Shown here: positions 38,996 through 46,854 of the stretch, piece after piece
How positions within the stretch are numbered: position 1 is the first letter of the stretch
Layout of the letters: every line of letters starts with the position of its first letter
Assembly: GCA_036741695.1 (NCBI GenBank)
Contig: DAINRU010000003.1
Coordinates: 62,001 to 126,000 of the forward strand
DNA length: 64,000 nt
Direction of reading: 5' to 3'
Source: JAFANK01 sp036741695
Lineage (GTDB): Bacteria > Vulcanimicrobiota > Vulcanimicrobiia > Eremiobacterales > Eremiobacteraceae
Position numbers and translations under genes: made by a program
The notes under the pieces: generated by a model
Seen by the model: the letters and a program-made list of their open reading frames with translations, nothing else
What the model was told of the DNA's origin: nothing
Databases searched by the model: none

Positions 38996-39132
38996 TTGGC
39001 CTTGGAATCCTGGTTGTCGCCGTACTGATGTTTTGCTCAGGGTCGCAAGAGTGACTTGATGAGCGCCAGCCTGTCACGTAGGAGGTCTTCATGGGCTTCA
39101 CCATTTTGCAAACATAGACGTCACGGCGATCA

Positions 39133-40482
39133 TCATCTCCCCATCGTGACAAGGCTGCCGATCGCGGCCAGCCCCATCACTACGGTCGTCGTCCAGCCGA
39201 TGGCGTTCAAGAGCGGAGTGTTGACCCGCGCGCCCATGATCGCGCGGTTGTTGGCGGCGAGCATGACGAAGACGAGCAGGGCTGGCGCCAAGATACCGTT
39301 GATCACCGCGGTCCAGAAGAGAGCGTCGATCGGGCTGATGCCGACGAAATTGAGTTCGATGCCGATGAGCGTGGAGATCGCGATCACGCCGTAGAACTGC
39401 GGTGCTCGCCCCGGCCGCTCGCTCAAGCCGAACTTCCAGCCGAAGGCCTCGGACATGGCATACGCCGATGAAGCGGTGAGAACGGGGACGGCCAGAAAGC
39501 CGCCGCCGATCAAACCGAACGCGAGGAGCGCGGACGCCCATCGCCCGGCCAGCGGTTCCAGCGCCTTTGCCGCTTCGGCTGCAGTCCCTATGTGCGTCTG
39601 ACCGGCTGTGAAAAGCGTCGCCGCCGTGCACAGGATGATGAAATACGCGACGACGTTGGAGAAAAGCATGCCGACGTTGACATCCCAGGCCGCATAGGTG
39701 AGCTCCGCGTCGGTCGTGCCCTTGCGCTGCCAGTAGTACCTGCGCCCAAGCGCGATGTCTTCCTCGACCTCTTGATTCGCTTGCCAGAAGAACATGTACG
39801 GCGAGATCGTCGTTCCCAGAATCGCGACGAGCATGGTCAGCGACTGTGGATCCCAACGGATATGAGGCAAGAATGTCCCGCGCAACACCTCTACAGCGCT
39901 CGGATGAGCGAAAAACGCAGCTCCGATATATGCGAACAAGGCCAGCGACAGCCATTTGAACACCGCAGCGATCGTGCGATACGAGCCCCAGATCTGTAAG
40001 GCCAGCAAGATCAACGCGATGGGCACGATGAGAGCGATGACGGAGACCGGGATCAGCAGGTTGAAGGCCGCGGCGATCGCCCCGATGTCCGCGCCTGCAT
40101 TGATGGAGTTGGCCACCACTAGAGCGATCACCGCACCATAGACCAGGGGACGCGGGTAATGCTGGCGCAGCACGGCGCTCAGACCCTTCCCCGAGACCAA
40201 ACCGATCTTCGCGCAGATATACTGCACGGCGGTCATCATCGGAAAGGTGACGAGCGTCGTCCAGAGCATGGAAAAGCCCATCGCTGCGCCGGCCATCGCA
40301 TACGTGCCGACGCCCGATGGATCGTCATCGGATGCGCCGACGACGATGCCCGGTCCAAGGATCCGCAGCAAGCGCACCAGGCGGTTCGGCTCCCGTGCCA
40401 GGCGCGCCTCACGCGAGCCGAGCTCGGCTGCCGGTACTACGTCCGTCGCCCCCCGCGCTACTGCTTCAGGCTTCTTGGCCAC
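39133..40482 (-). CDS. NRAMP-related divalent metal transporter, divergent clade
   Basis: 449 aa, about 11 helices. Helix 1 reads LGPGIVVGASDDDPSGVGTYAMAGA, where classical Mn/Fe NRAMP has the DPGN motif; here it is DPSG. Helix 6 reads ILGTTISPYMFFWQANQE, where the M-P-H-N motif would be; the metal-binding Met and His are absent. This matches NRAMP-related proteins (for example magnesium-type NRMT or divergent bacterial homologues), so I would not call it mntH. It starts at GTG 40482. Monocistronic, facing away from the stress genes. Confidence 0.85.
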   Translation of the reverse strand: MAKKPEAVARGATDVVPAAELGSREARLAREPNRLVRLLRILGPGIVVGASDDDPSGVGTYAMAGAAMGFSMLWTTLVTFPMMTAVQYICAKIGLVSGKGLSAVLRQHYPRPLVYGAVIALVVANSINAGADIGAIAAAFNLLIPVSVIALIVPIALILLALQIWGSYRTIAAVFKWLSLALFAYIGAAFFAHPSAVEVLRGTFLPHIRWDPQSLTMLVAILGTTISPYMFFWQANQEVEEDIALGRRYYWQRKGTTDAELTYAAWDVNVGMLFSNVVAYFIILCTAATLFTAGQTHIGTAAEAAKALEPLAGRWASALLAFGLIGGGFLAVPVLTASSAYAMSEAFGWKFGLSERPGRAPQFYGVIAISTLIGIELNFVGISPIDALFWTAVINGILAPALLVFVMLAANNRAIMGARVNTPLLNAIGWTTTVVMGLAAIGSLVTMGR

Positions 40483-40546
40483 ACGAAGTCAGGAGCGACG
40501 CGGTTGGGTCACTCCCGCTCCGACAAAGTTTGGGATTCAAAGGTGA

Positions 40547-40804
40547 TCAGACCGTTCGCCGTGTGATCACTCTAAAGATGAGCAAGAGCACGACGCTGCC
40601 GACGAAGGCGACGATGATGCTCCACAGGTTCAGGCCTGTCACGCCTGGATTGCCGAAGGCGTTGAACAGCCAGCCACCGAGGAGCGCTCCGACCACGCCG
40701 ACGACGAGGTCTCCGAGCACGCCCCCAGGTCCATCACCCGGCACGACCGCCTTGCCCAGAAAACCAGCGATGACCCCCACGACGATCCATGCAAGAATGC
40801 TCAT
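40547..40804 (-). CDS. GlsB/YeaQ/YmgE family stress membrane protein
   Basis: 85 aa with three hydrophobic helices: MSILAWIVVGVIAGFLGKAVVPGDGPGGVLGDLVVGVVGALLGGWLFNAFG, then NLWSIIVAFVGSVVLLLIFRVITRR. This is the transglycosylase-associated/YmgE pattern (G-x-x-A-G-x-L-A/G, P-G-x-x-P-G-G). Members are induced by stress; the function is unclear. A GTG at 40813 (GTGA overlap with the upstream stop) is an alternative start. It is the second gene of a two-gene unit behind the SigB-like promoter at 41098-41122. Confidence 0.88.
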   Translation of the reverse strand: MSILAWIVVGVIAGFLGKAVVPGDGPGGVLGDLVVGVVGALLGGWLFNAFGNPGVTGLNLWSIIVAFVGSVVLLLIFRVITRRTV

Positions 40805-40809
40805 CCCGG

Positions 40810-41034
40810 TCACCGAGCCTTGTCGCGAAGGTTTCGCTTGGTCTTGTCGACCCCCGCGGCCACCCGGTGGCCCGCCTCTTTGACGGCCGACGTGGTCTTT
40901 TGCGTCGCCGTCATCGAGTTTCCCAACAGCTCGCGCTTGGCGCGTTCGGTCCCCGCTTTGACGCGGTGCGAGTACTCATCGGAAAGGTCCTCGAGGTCTT
41001 TCTTCGCGCGGCGTAGGTTTCGATCGTTCTGCAT
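40810..41034 (-). CDS. Small highly charged helical protein, probably stress-induced
   Basis: 74 aa from ATG 41034, with GGAGGAC just upstream. Nearly all Lys/Arg/Glu/Asp/Ala, with heptad-like repeats (LRRAKKDLEDLSDEYSHRVKAGTERAKRELLG; KTTSAVKEAGHRVAAGVDKTKRNLRDK), predicting amphipathic helices like CsbD- or LEA-type stress proteins. No catalytic residues. It lies directly behind a strong SigB/SigF-like promoter and just before the glsB-like gene. I place it in the general stress regulon by promoter, not by homology. Confidence 0.8.
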   Translation of the reverse strand: MQNDRNLRRAKKDLEDLSDEYSHRVKAGTERAKRELLGNSMTATQKTTSAVKEAGHRVAAGVDKTKRNLRDKAR

Positions 41035-41097
41035 ATGTCCTCCACAAGAGCTTGAGAAAAGAGCCGCTGCGGCGCAGCTGTGCTCTCCGCACATTGG

Positions 41098-41122
41098 ATT
41101 CCCACACGAGCTCAGTTCAAAC
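41098..41122 (-). promoter_or_regulatory. SigB/SigF-like promoter for the 74-aa/GlsB unit
   Basis: Minus strand: GTTTGA (41122-41117), 13-bp spacer, GGGAAT (41103-41098). It matches the SigB-type consensus GTTTAA-N12-14-GGGWAW at 11 of 12 positions. It lies about 63 bases before ATG 41034. Confidence 0.8.
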
Positions 41123-41145
41123 AGACGGGATGGAGAGTCGAGCGA

Positions 41146-41943
41146 CTATTCTGACGGAGGCGTCTTGCCGAACAAGGCCGCTCGCAGCTTCGCCACGGCT
41201 CGCTGTTGCAGGCGGGATATGCTCATCTGCGAGACGTTGAGACGGCGGGCGATCTCGACCTGTGACTGGTCCTTGAAGTAGCGAAGATAGATCACGACGC
41301 GCTCTCGAGGGTCCAACGTCGCGCAGGCGCGCTTCACCCCTTCGGCATCTTCGATCTGTTCCAGCGCCTTGTCATCCTCGCCGATGCGCTCGAGCAGGCT
41401 GCGCGATCCGGACTCGTCGTCTGCGCTATGGTCGGCATCGAGCGAGCGAGGCGCATATGCGTAGCCGACCTCTTGAGCCTCAAGGATCTCTTCGGGCGTC
41501 GATCCCAGTCGCGCTGCGATGTCTTCGACGCTGGGGGATCGCCCAAGTTCGTTCGTCAGCGTTTCCGATGCCGAGGAAATTGCGAGATTCAACTGTTGCA
41601 GGCGCCTGGGGACGTGGAGCGCCCATCCTTTGTCGCGGAAATGCCGTTTGAGCTCGCCGACGATCGTCGGCAGCGCGAAGGTACTGAACTCCACGCCGCG
41701 CTGGGCGTCAAAGCGATCGACCGCTTTGAGCAGCCCAACGAGCCCCACCTGGATGAGATCCTCGACGGGTTCTCCTCGGTTGGCGAAGCGCAGCGCCAGG
41801 TAGCGCACGAACCCTACGTGAGCCAGGACGAGTTGCTCGCGCGCCGACTCGGAGCTCGTCGCCGCGTATTCGGCGACGAGCTCGCGCACGCGACTCTTGT
41901 CAAGACGTACAGCGACATCTTCATATGGTCTGCCGGCAAGCAT
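41146..41943 (-). CDS. Alternative sigma factor, SigB/SigF general-stress type
   Basis: 265 aa. Region 2: ARGQL-type LVLAHVGFVRYLALRFANRGEPVEDLIQVGLVGLLKAVDRFDAQRGVEFSTFALPTIVGELKRHFRDKGWALHVPRRLQQL, the W-x-x-H/R-V-P-R signature of SigB/SigF/SigG factors. Regions 3 and 4 follow, ending with LDPRERVVIYLRYFKDQSQVEIARRLNVSQMSISRLQQRAVAKLR. The cognate anti-sigma gene is 7 bases upstream. Genes around it carry matching promoters (GTTTGA-N13-GGGWAW), so the factor probably drives its own regulators and small stress proteins. Confidence 0.93.
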   Translation of the reverse strand: MLAGRPYEDVAVRLDKSRVRELVAEYAATSSESAREQLVLAHVGFVRYLALRFANRGEPVEDLIQVGLVGLLKAVDRFDAQRGVEFSTFALPTIVGELKRHFRDKGWALHVPRRLQQLNLAISSASETLTNELGRSPSVEDIAARLGSTPEEILEAQEVGYAYAPRSLDADHSADDESGSRSLLERIGEDDKALEQIEDAEGVKRACATLDPRERVVIYLRYFKDQSQVEIARRLNVSQMSISRLQQRAVAKLRAALFGKTPPSE

Positions 41944-41950
41944 GTGTGGC

Positions 41951-42376
41951 CTACCCGATGCTCGCGCGGAAGGTCAGCCTCAGGCCCCGATGCGGATCGA
42001 TGCGATATTCGACGCTATGGGCGAGGCTCTTGATGATGAAGAGACCCTCGTCGGTCTCGAAGAAATCAGTCGTCTGATCCGTCCACAGGTCTTGGGTGCG
42101 CTCGGCATCCTCCACGCTCACGGTCAGGAAGCCATCCGCCTGGACGAACGAGATCTTCAGGCGTCCTGATCCACCATGTTGGATGCAGTAGCTGCATGCT
42201 TCGGCCACCATGATTTTCAGATCGTCGATCGCATCGATCGACAAACCGGCGTGGTGCCCGATGGCAGAGGCGGTGAGCCGCAACGCCGCGACGAGGCTAG
42301 GATCTTTCGGCATCGTCACAGCGAATGCGTCAGACCGCTCCCGCGCGCTGTGGTCGACCGTCGTTGGCGTTCTCAC
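41951..42376 (-). CDS. Anti-sigma factor kinase, RsbW/SpoIIAB-like
   Basis: 141 aa. It has a GHKL/HATPase-c-2 fold: FAVTMPKDPSLVAALRLTASAIGHHAGLSIDAIDDLKIMVAEACSYCIQHGGSGR (N-box with the E-A-C-x-Y-x-x-Q-H variant of EAxxNAxxH), FVQADGFLTVSVED, then the G-box LFIIKSLAHSVEYR. The N-box asparagine is replaced (CSYCIQH), an oddity worth testing for kinase competence. It is expected to bind the sigma factor encoded 7 bases downstream and to be released when the RsbV-like antagonist is dephosphorylated. GTG start at 42376. Confidence 0.85.
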   Translation of the reverse strand: MRTPTTVDHSARERSDAFAVTMPKDPSLVAALRLTASAIGHHAGLSIDAIDDLKIMVAEACSYCIQHGGSGRLKISFVQADGFLTVSVEDAERTQDLWTDQTTDFFETDEGLFIIKSLAHSVEYRIDPHRGLRLTFRASIG

Positions 42377-42402
42377 GTGCTTTGTGATGACAGCTCTGCT
42401 CG

Positions 42403-42633
42403 CTACCGGGTGCGGCGCTTTGCGGCGCCGCGTTTGCGCGGGCGACTCGCTGTGCGCTTGGGCGAAGGCATTCTGCCGCCTGCCTTACGCGCTTCGGAGA
42501 GGCCGATGGCGACGGCCTGCTTGCGGCTCGTGACCTTTTTCCCGGAACGGCCCGAGCGTAACTTGCCTTCGTTCATCTCGTGCATTGCTCGCTCAACCTT
42601 TTCTCCGGCTTTCTTGCCGTATTTCCTGGGCAT
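42403..42633 (-). CDS. DUF6496-like small basic protein
   Basis: 76 aa from ATG 42633 (GGAGGACATATG). MPRKYGKKAGEKVERAMHEMNEGKLRSGRSGKKVTSRKQAVAIGLSEARKAGG is the characteristic conserved core of small basic proteins annotated DUF6496. The C-terminus is an Arg/Lys-rich tail. Function unknown; such proteins recur in genomes with large stress repertoires. It ends 26 bases before the rsbW start, so it may be co-transcribed with rsbW and the sigma gene. Confidence 0.8.
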   Translation of the reverse strand: MPRKYGKKAGEKVERAMHEMNEGKLRSGRSGKKVTSRKQAVAIGLSEARKAGGRMPSPKRTASRPRKRGAAKRRTR

Positions 42634-42688
42634 ATGTCCTCCTGTCAAGACAGTCGCTTAGGGCGCGCATTTCGCGTATGGTCAAGAA

Positions 42689-42865
42689 TCACAAGCAGAG
42701 CACAGCGGCTCGCCACCGAGCTTCCGTCCGCTTAGCGGCGGCGACGATGCGTTCCGCCTGTTCACGGACGTCAGCCTCCGTCCTTGCTTCGTCCGCTTGA
42801 GTGGCCTTTTTCGACGTCTCTTCGCTCGTCGCGTCCGCGACATCATCCCATTCGTTGACGTTCAT
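42689..42865 (-). CDS. Small acidic hypothetical protein (58 aa)
   Basis: 58 codons from ATG 42865 (AGGGAACG upstream): MNVNEWDDVADATSEETSKK, then a long Ala/Glu/Arg helix ending EARWRAAVLCL. It is highly charged, with no recognised domain. It lies 56 bases before the DUF6496 gene on the same strand and could be the first gene of the rsbW-sigma operon. A GGGTAT at 42922-42917 is a possible -10 of a stress promoter for it, but the -35 is weak. Small and helix-like, so real but unassigned. Confidence 0.55.
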   Translation of the reverse strand: MNVNEWDDVADATSEETSKKATQADEARTEADVREQAERIVAAAKRTEARWRAAVLCL

Positions 42866-42941
42866 CGTTCCCTAGCTCCCACGTGACTGCGTGTGGCAGG
42901 CCAAGTTGAAAGCGGTATACCCAATATGCCGGGGTACACGC

Positions 42942-42967
42942 GTTTTGGCGGACCGCCCAGCGGGAAA
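42942..42967 (+). promoter_or_regulatory. Weaker SigB-like promoter for the 36-aa ORF
   Basis: GTTTTG (42942-42947), 14-bp spacer, GGGAAA (42962-42967). The -10 is perfect and the -35 has 4 of 6 consensus bases. It lies 38 bases before the ATG at 43005. Confidence 0.5.
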
Positions 42968-43004
42968 TACCATGCAACGCACAAACGGATAGAGGAGGAG
43001 GAGC

Positions 43005-43115
43005 ATGGCCCCTGCGACACCCCAGGATGTCATCCTTGCATGCGTGCTGCTCGCGATCATCTCAATCGCGCGTCTCTCCATGAGATCCCCGTTTGAGGGT
43101 CCGTTCCGGGGGTAA
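43005..43115 (+). CDS. 36-aa single-span membrane peptide
   Basis: MAPATPQDVILACVLLAIIS followed by IARLSMRSPFEGPFRG and TAA at 43113. The start has an exceptionally strong GAGGAGGAGG ribosome-binding site at 42992-43003 and an upstream SigB-like promoter. One hydrophobic helix (VILACVLLAIISIA) spans the membrane and the tail is basic. Small stress-induced membrane peptides of this kind are common but overlooked. Its 3' end contains the promoter of the next unit. No homology claimed. Confidence 0.6.
   Translation: MAPATPQDVILACVLLAIISIARLSMRSPFEGPFRG
43091..43115 (+). promoter_or_regulatory. SigB/SigF-like promoter upstream of the HAD/rsbU/rsbV unit
   Basis: GTTTGA (43091-43096), 13-bp spacer, GGGTAA (43110-43115), 11 of 12 match to GTTTAA/GGGWAW with exactly the same spacing as the promoter at 41098-41122. 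It lies 9 bases before ATG 43125, so transcription would start near or at the start codon (leaderless or very short leader). Confidence 0.75.
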
Positions 43116-43124
43116 ACACGTGCC

Positions 43125-43807
43125 ATGCTCGGCGTGACCACGCGGGGATATATCTTCGACGTTGACGGCACCCTCGTGCTCAGCAACGCCGCCCATGCGG
43201 CCGCATGGGCGCGATCGTTCGCCCACGCAGGATTCGACGTGACACCCGCGATCGTACGTCCGTTTGTGGGGATGGGCGGCGAGCAGCTCGTCTCATCGAT
43301 CAAGCCGAAACTGTCACCCACGATCAAACACGAGATCCTGCTAGACCATGGGCGCATCTTCCGTCAAGACTACGTTCACAAGCTCAAATCCGCTCCTGGA
43401 TGCAAGGAGCTGCTCTTGATCTTGAGGACCGGGGCTATGTGCTCGGGGTGGCGAGCTCTGCCGCGGGCGACGAGCTGGCCGATATCCTGGCGGTTGCAGG
43501 CATCGAGGACAGCCTGCGCCTGCGCGCCTGCGCCCACGACGCCGAAAAAGCCGAGCCGGCGCCGGATGTGGTGACCGCAGCATTGCAGAAGATGGGGCTC
43601 GCGGCAGATGAAGCGCTCATGGTGGCCGACACCCCGTATGACGTCACGGCGGCGCACAGTGCCGGCGTACGCATCGCTCTGCGGTGTGGGGGCTGGGACG
43701 ATCGCTCGCTGGCGAGGGCGGACGCCATTTTCGACGATCCGGCACAGCTCGACGCGGACATGGACAAATGCTATGGAGTCGAGGGAGTAAAAGCACGTTT
43801 AGCCTGA
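43125..43807 (+). pseudogene. HAD-superfamily phosphatase, one-base frameshift
   Basis: Residues 1-97 read RGYIFDVDGTLVLSNAAHAAAWARSF (DxDxT motif), PFVGMGGEQLV and SAPGCKELLL in the frame from 43125. The rest, LDLEDRGYVLGVASSAAGDELADIL, KAEPAPDVV and MVADTPYDVTAAHSAGVR, continues in another frame. Joining them needs one missing base between 43410 and 43418 (after GAGCTGCTCTT). Together they make a complete beta-phosphoglucomutase-like HAD hydrolase. This is a single-base deletion or sequencing error. It overlaps the rsbU-like gene by 40 bases at its 3' end. Confidence 0.8.
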
Positions 43808-46173
43808 CGCGTCGCGAAGAGGTTAGGGCGATTGTCGCGGCCGTGTGCTCTTTGGCTGCGATCGGTGTCCTGGATTATTACCTGCCGGCCATTCAACTGC
43901 GCCCGCTCGCCATCGTCTTCGTCATCGCGATCACCGCGATCGCGGGCTACCGGTGGGGCATCGTGAGCGGGATCGGTTCGGCGCTCTTCTTCACGGCTAT
44001 CGAAGCCTACGGCGGATTCCGGCCCGAGCCGACTCGTATCGGGTGGAACACCGCCGTCTCGGCACTGGGGTTGGTGGCCGCGGTCTTGCTGGTCGAGGGC
44101 CTGCGCTCCCATATGGAGCGCCAGGCGGCGACCGACGACGACCTGCGCGGAGCGCGTCGAGAGCTCGTCGACCTAAAGAGCATCAACGCCGCTGAAGCCG
44201 CGCTACGCCGCTCGGAGAAGCGTTACCGGGTGGTCGGCGAGTCGCTGCCCTTTGGGGTTTGGCAGACGAACGCTGCCGGTGATGAGTTGATCTACGTCAG
44301 CGAGGCGTACTGCGAGCTTTTCGGCACGACGCGAGAGCAGATCGCAGAAGGGGGCTGGAGGGAGCGGGTTCCTGAAGAGGATCAAGAGCGGTACTTGGCC
44401 GCATGGCGTGCGCGCGACACGAAGGATGTCTTCGAAAGCGAGTATCGGGTTCGGGCCAAAGACGGCAAAACGTACTGGATACTCTCGCGCGGGGCTCGGC
44501 TGACGGACGATGATGGGCTCACGACCGGGTGGGCCGGATTCAACCTTGACATCACCCGTCGCAAGAGAGACGAAGAGCGGCTCGCCTTCTCCTCGGATCT
44601 CGGTCGCACGCTTGCGTCGTCGTTAGAGCCCGCCGTCGTGCTGGAGAAGACGGCGAACGTCATCGTGCCGCGCTTCGCCGATTGGTGCACAATCGACATC
44701 GTCGCGGACGACGGGGAGGTCGAGCGGGTGCTCGCCCTCCATCACGATCCAGAACTCACCGTGGCGTTGAAGAAGGTGCTGCGCGATCCTCGAGAAGCCG
44801 CTCTGTTCGGCTATCGGACGATCCACGTGATCGCGACGGGGAGGCCCGATTGGCAGCGCTCTCCATCAGTGATGGCCAAGAGCGACGATCAGCTGGGACT
44901 CTTGAAACGCGCCGGGCTTGGTTCGCTGATATCGCTGCCCCTTGAGGCCCGTGGGAAGACGATCGGCGCGCTGACGCTCGTGTCCGGCTCAGATCTGAGG
45001 TACGAAGCCGAGGATGTGGGATTCCTGAGCGTCATGGCGCGGCGCATCGCGCTCGCATACGATAACGCGCGTCTCTACGCTCGCGAGCATCGCGTGGCAG
45101 ATATGCTCCAGCGGTCGTCGCTGCCTGCTACCCTGCCCGATATTCCGGGGATCGAAATACGCGCCCATTACCAGCCCGGGGCCAAGGAGGCTGAGGTTGG
45201 GGGAGACTGGTACGACGCCTTTCAGCTCAGTGACGGCCGAATTGCGCTTTCCATCGGCGACGTCGCGGGAAAAGGATTGCAAGCCGCGTCCATCATGAGC
45301 GCGCTACGGTTGATGATCCGCGCAAGCGCGCTCGAGGGGATACCTCCGTCGCGGGTGCTGTCTCGCGCCAATCAGCTGTTGCTCAACGACCGTCCGGAGA
45401 TGGCGACCGCGGTCTTCGGCATACTCGACCCCGAGGAGCTGACATACACGTGTTCGATTGCCGGCCATCCCCCGCCGGTCGTCATCAGCCAGGATGGTGA
45501 GTCCACGCGGCTTCCTCCTATCTCACCGCCTCTGGGGGTGAACGCTAGCACGCTCTTCTTGGAACAGACGATCATGGTGCCGCAAGGCTCGATGCTCGTG
45601 CTCTATACGGATGGTCTGGTCGAAGATGCCCGGGGTTCGCAGGATGCCGATGCTCAACTCGTGACCGCCCTCCGAGAAGCGATGGAAACCGAGCCGTCCA
45701 ATCCGGCGAAGGCGATCGCCGGCAAGCTCATCAGCGCAGCGCCGAAAGATGATGTCGCAGTGCTCACCGCTAAGATGTCAGCCTGGCCGCTTTTGGAATT
45801 GGACCACACCTTGCCGGCAATACCGGGTAGCAGCCGTCTTTTCCGTCAGGCGCTCCGGCGATTCTACTTGGCAGTCGGCCTGAGCGCGGAGCGCATAGAA
45901 CTCCTGCAAGTCGCCGTCGGCGAGGCAATCATGAACTCCATCGAGCACGCATATGGGGTCAAGGGTGGAGACGTCCGCGTCCGCGCATGGGTTGAAGGGG
46001 GAAACCTCATCATCGACATATCTGACCGCGGCCACTGGCGCTCGCCGCACTACGATGGAGGTGGGTACGGTCTGCGAGTCGTCAAAGGCATCGTGAACAA
46101 CGTCGAATTGAACCGCACCGACAGCGGCACCATCGTACGTCTCAGGCAACCCGTTGGGAGGACTACACAGTGA
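43768..46173 (+). CDS. Membrane PP2C phosphatase with PAS, GAF and fused HATPase domains (RsbU-like)
   Basis: 801 aa from ATG 43768. Order: membrane domain of about three helices (RAIVAAVCSLAAIGVLDYYLPAI through GLVAAVLLVEG, 20-115); coiled linker; PAS (RYRVVGESLPFGVWQTNAAGDELIYVSEAYC through WAGFNLDITRRK, about 155-270); GAF (about 285-440); SpoIIE/PP2C (KEAEVGGDWYDAFQLSDGRIALSIGDVAGKGLQAAS, LVLYTDGLVEDARG and KDDVAVLTAKM, about 475-670); C-terminal HATPase-c-2 (LLQVAVGEAIMNSIEHAYG, YGLRVVKGIV, 680-801). It is expected to dephosphorylate RsbV on stress. The fused HATPase, normally a separate kinase, is unusual. Confidence 0.9.
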   Translation: MLWSRGSKSTFSLTRREEVRAIVAAVCSLAAIGVLDYYLPAIQLRPLAIVFVIAITAIAGYRWGIVSGIGSALFFTAIEAYGGFRPEPTRIGWNTAVSALGLVAAVLLVEGLRSHMERQAATDDDLRGARRELVDLKSINAAEAALRRSEKRYRVVGESLPFGVWQTNAAGDELIYVSEAYCELFGTTREQIAEGGWRERVPEEDQERYLAAWRARDTKDVFESEYRVRAKDGKTYWILSRGARLTDDDGLTTGWAGFNLDITRRKRDEERLAFSSDLGRTLASSLEPAVVLEKTANVIVPRFADWCTIDIVADDGEVERVLALHHDPELTVALKKVLRDPREAALFGYRTIHVIATGRPDWQRSPSVMAKSDDQLGLLKRAGLGSLISLPLEARGKTIGALTLVSGSDLRYEAEDVGFLSVMARRIALAYDNARLYAREHRVADMLQRSSLPATLPDIPGIEIRAHYQPGAKEAEVGGDWYDAFQLSDGRIALSIGDVAGKGLQAASIMSALRLMIRASALEGIPPSRVLSRANQLLLNDRPEMATAVFGILDPEELTYTCSIAGHPPPVVISQDGESTRLPPISPPLGVNASTLFLEQTIMVPQGSMLVLYTDGLVEDARGSQDADAQLVTALREAMETEPSNPAKAIAGKLISAAPKDDVAVLTAKMSAWPLLELDHTLPAIPGSSRLFRQALRRFYLAVGLSAERIELLQVAVGEAIMNSIEHAYGVKGGDVRVRAWVEGGNLIIDISDRGHWRSPHYDGGGYGLRVVKGIVNNVELNRTDSGTIVRLRQPVGRTTQ

Positions 46174-46535
46174 CACACCAGGCCAGATTCTCGAGCCAGT
46201 CAGCCAGCGGTGTCACCGTTGTGAGCATCGAGGGCGAAGTCGACATCGCAAATGTTGGAGAGCTTAGGCTCTATCTCGAGCAGGCGATAGAAGAACAGGG
46301 TGCCGGATTAGTCGTCGACCTCACGAAGGCCACCTACTTCGACAGCCGCACAATCGCACTGCTGGCGGAGGTCTCGACGAAGATACGCATCCATCGCCAG
46401 CGCGTGGCGCTCGTCGCTCCGGCAAGTGGGTTCGCCGCGCGAATATTGGAGATCGCTGGGCTTTCCCAAATCGTCCCCGCCTTCCCGGCCCTCAAAGAGG
46501 CGACGGACTCCGTCAAGCTGCCGGCCCCGACCTAA
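46170..46535 (+). CDS. Anti-sigma factor antagonist, RsbV-like (STAS)
   Basis: 121 aa STAS domain: VTVVSIEGEVDIANVGELRLYLEQAIEEQGAGLVVDLTKATYFDSRTIALLAEVSTKIRIHRQRVALVAP. The phosphorylation serine is in YFDSRTIALL at about residue 55-60 (D-S context, the RsbV/SpoIIAA phosphosite). The GTG start at 46170 overlaps the RsbU-like stop as GTGA, so phosphatase and substrate are translated together. In the partner-switching scheme it would release the sigma factor from the RsbW-like kinase encoded at 41951. Confidence 0.92.
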   Translation: MTHQARFSSQSASGVTVVSIEGEVDIANVGELRLYLEQAIEEQGAGLVVDLTKATYFDSRTIALLAEVSTKIRIHRQRVALVAPASGFAARILEIAGLSQIVPAFPALKEATDSVKLPAPT

Positions 46536-46667
46536 CTCTCGTCGTTTCCTCACCTCATCACTCATCTGGCCCGTTCACAAGGCCCTAATTCGGCGGACAG
46601 AGCACGGCGCCGACGATGGACGCGCCACAGCGCACCATCGCTGGTCGCGAACGCACGCCGCGAACGG

Positions 46668-46826
46668 CTAGACCGCCTCGCGCCGCCCGGTGATGAGGTT
46701 GAAGACGAACGCGACGAGCGCGACGACGAGCAGCAGGTGGATCAGGCTGCCGCCGATGTGAGCGGCAAAACCGATAAGCCATAGCACAAAAAGAATCACG
46801 ATGATCGTCCACAAGATGTTTCCCAT
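46668..46826 (-). CDS. lmo0937-family two-helix membrane protein
   Basis: 52 aa from ATG 46826: GNILWTIIVILFVLWLIGFAAHIGGSLIHLLLVVALVAFVFNLITGRREAV. Two hydrophobic helices separated by a G-G-S-L-I-H turn match the small lmo0937 family of uncharacterised membrane proteins. It follows a strong SigB-type promoter that is back to back with another for the ferritin-like gene, so it is a likely stress-regulon member. The longer upstream reading contains no membrane segment. Confidence 0.82.
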   Translation of the reverse strand: MGNILWTIIVILFVLWLIGFAAHIGGSLIHLLLVVALVAFVFNLITGRREAV

Positions 46827-46854
46827 GACGCACCCCTTTCTGGTTGCGCAGATA

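Noticed and set aside
38848..39054. Reading frame with a hydrophobic tail as a separate gene
   Set aside because: It has no start codon; mentioned only as a possible remnant.
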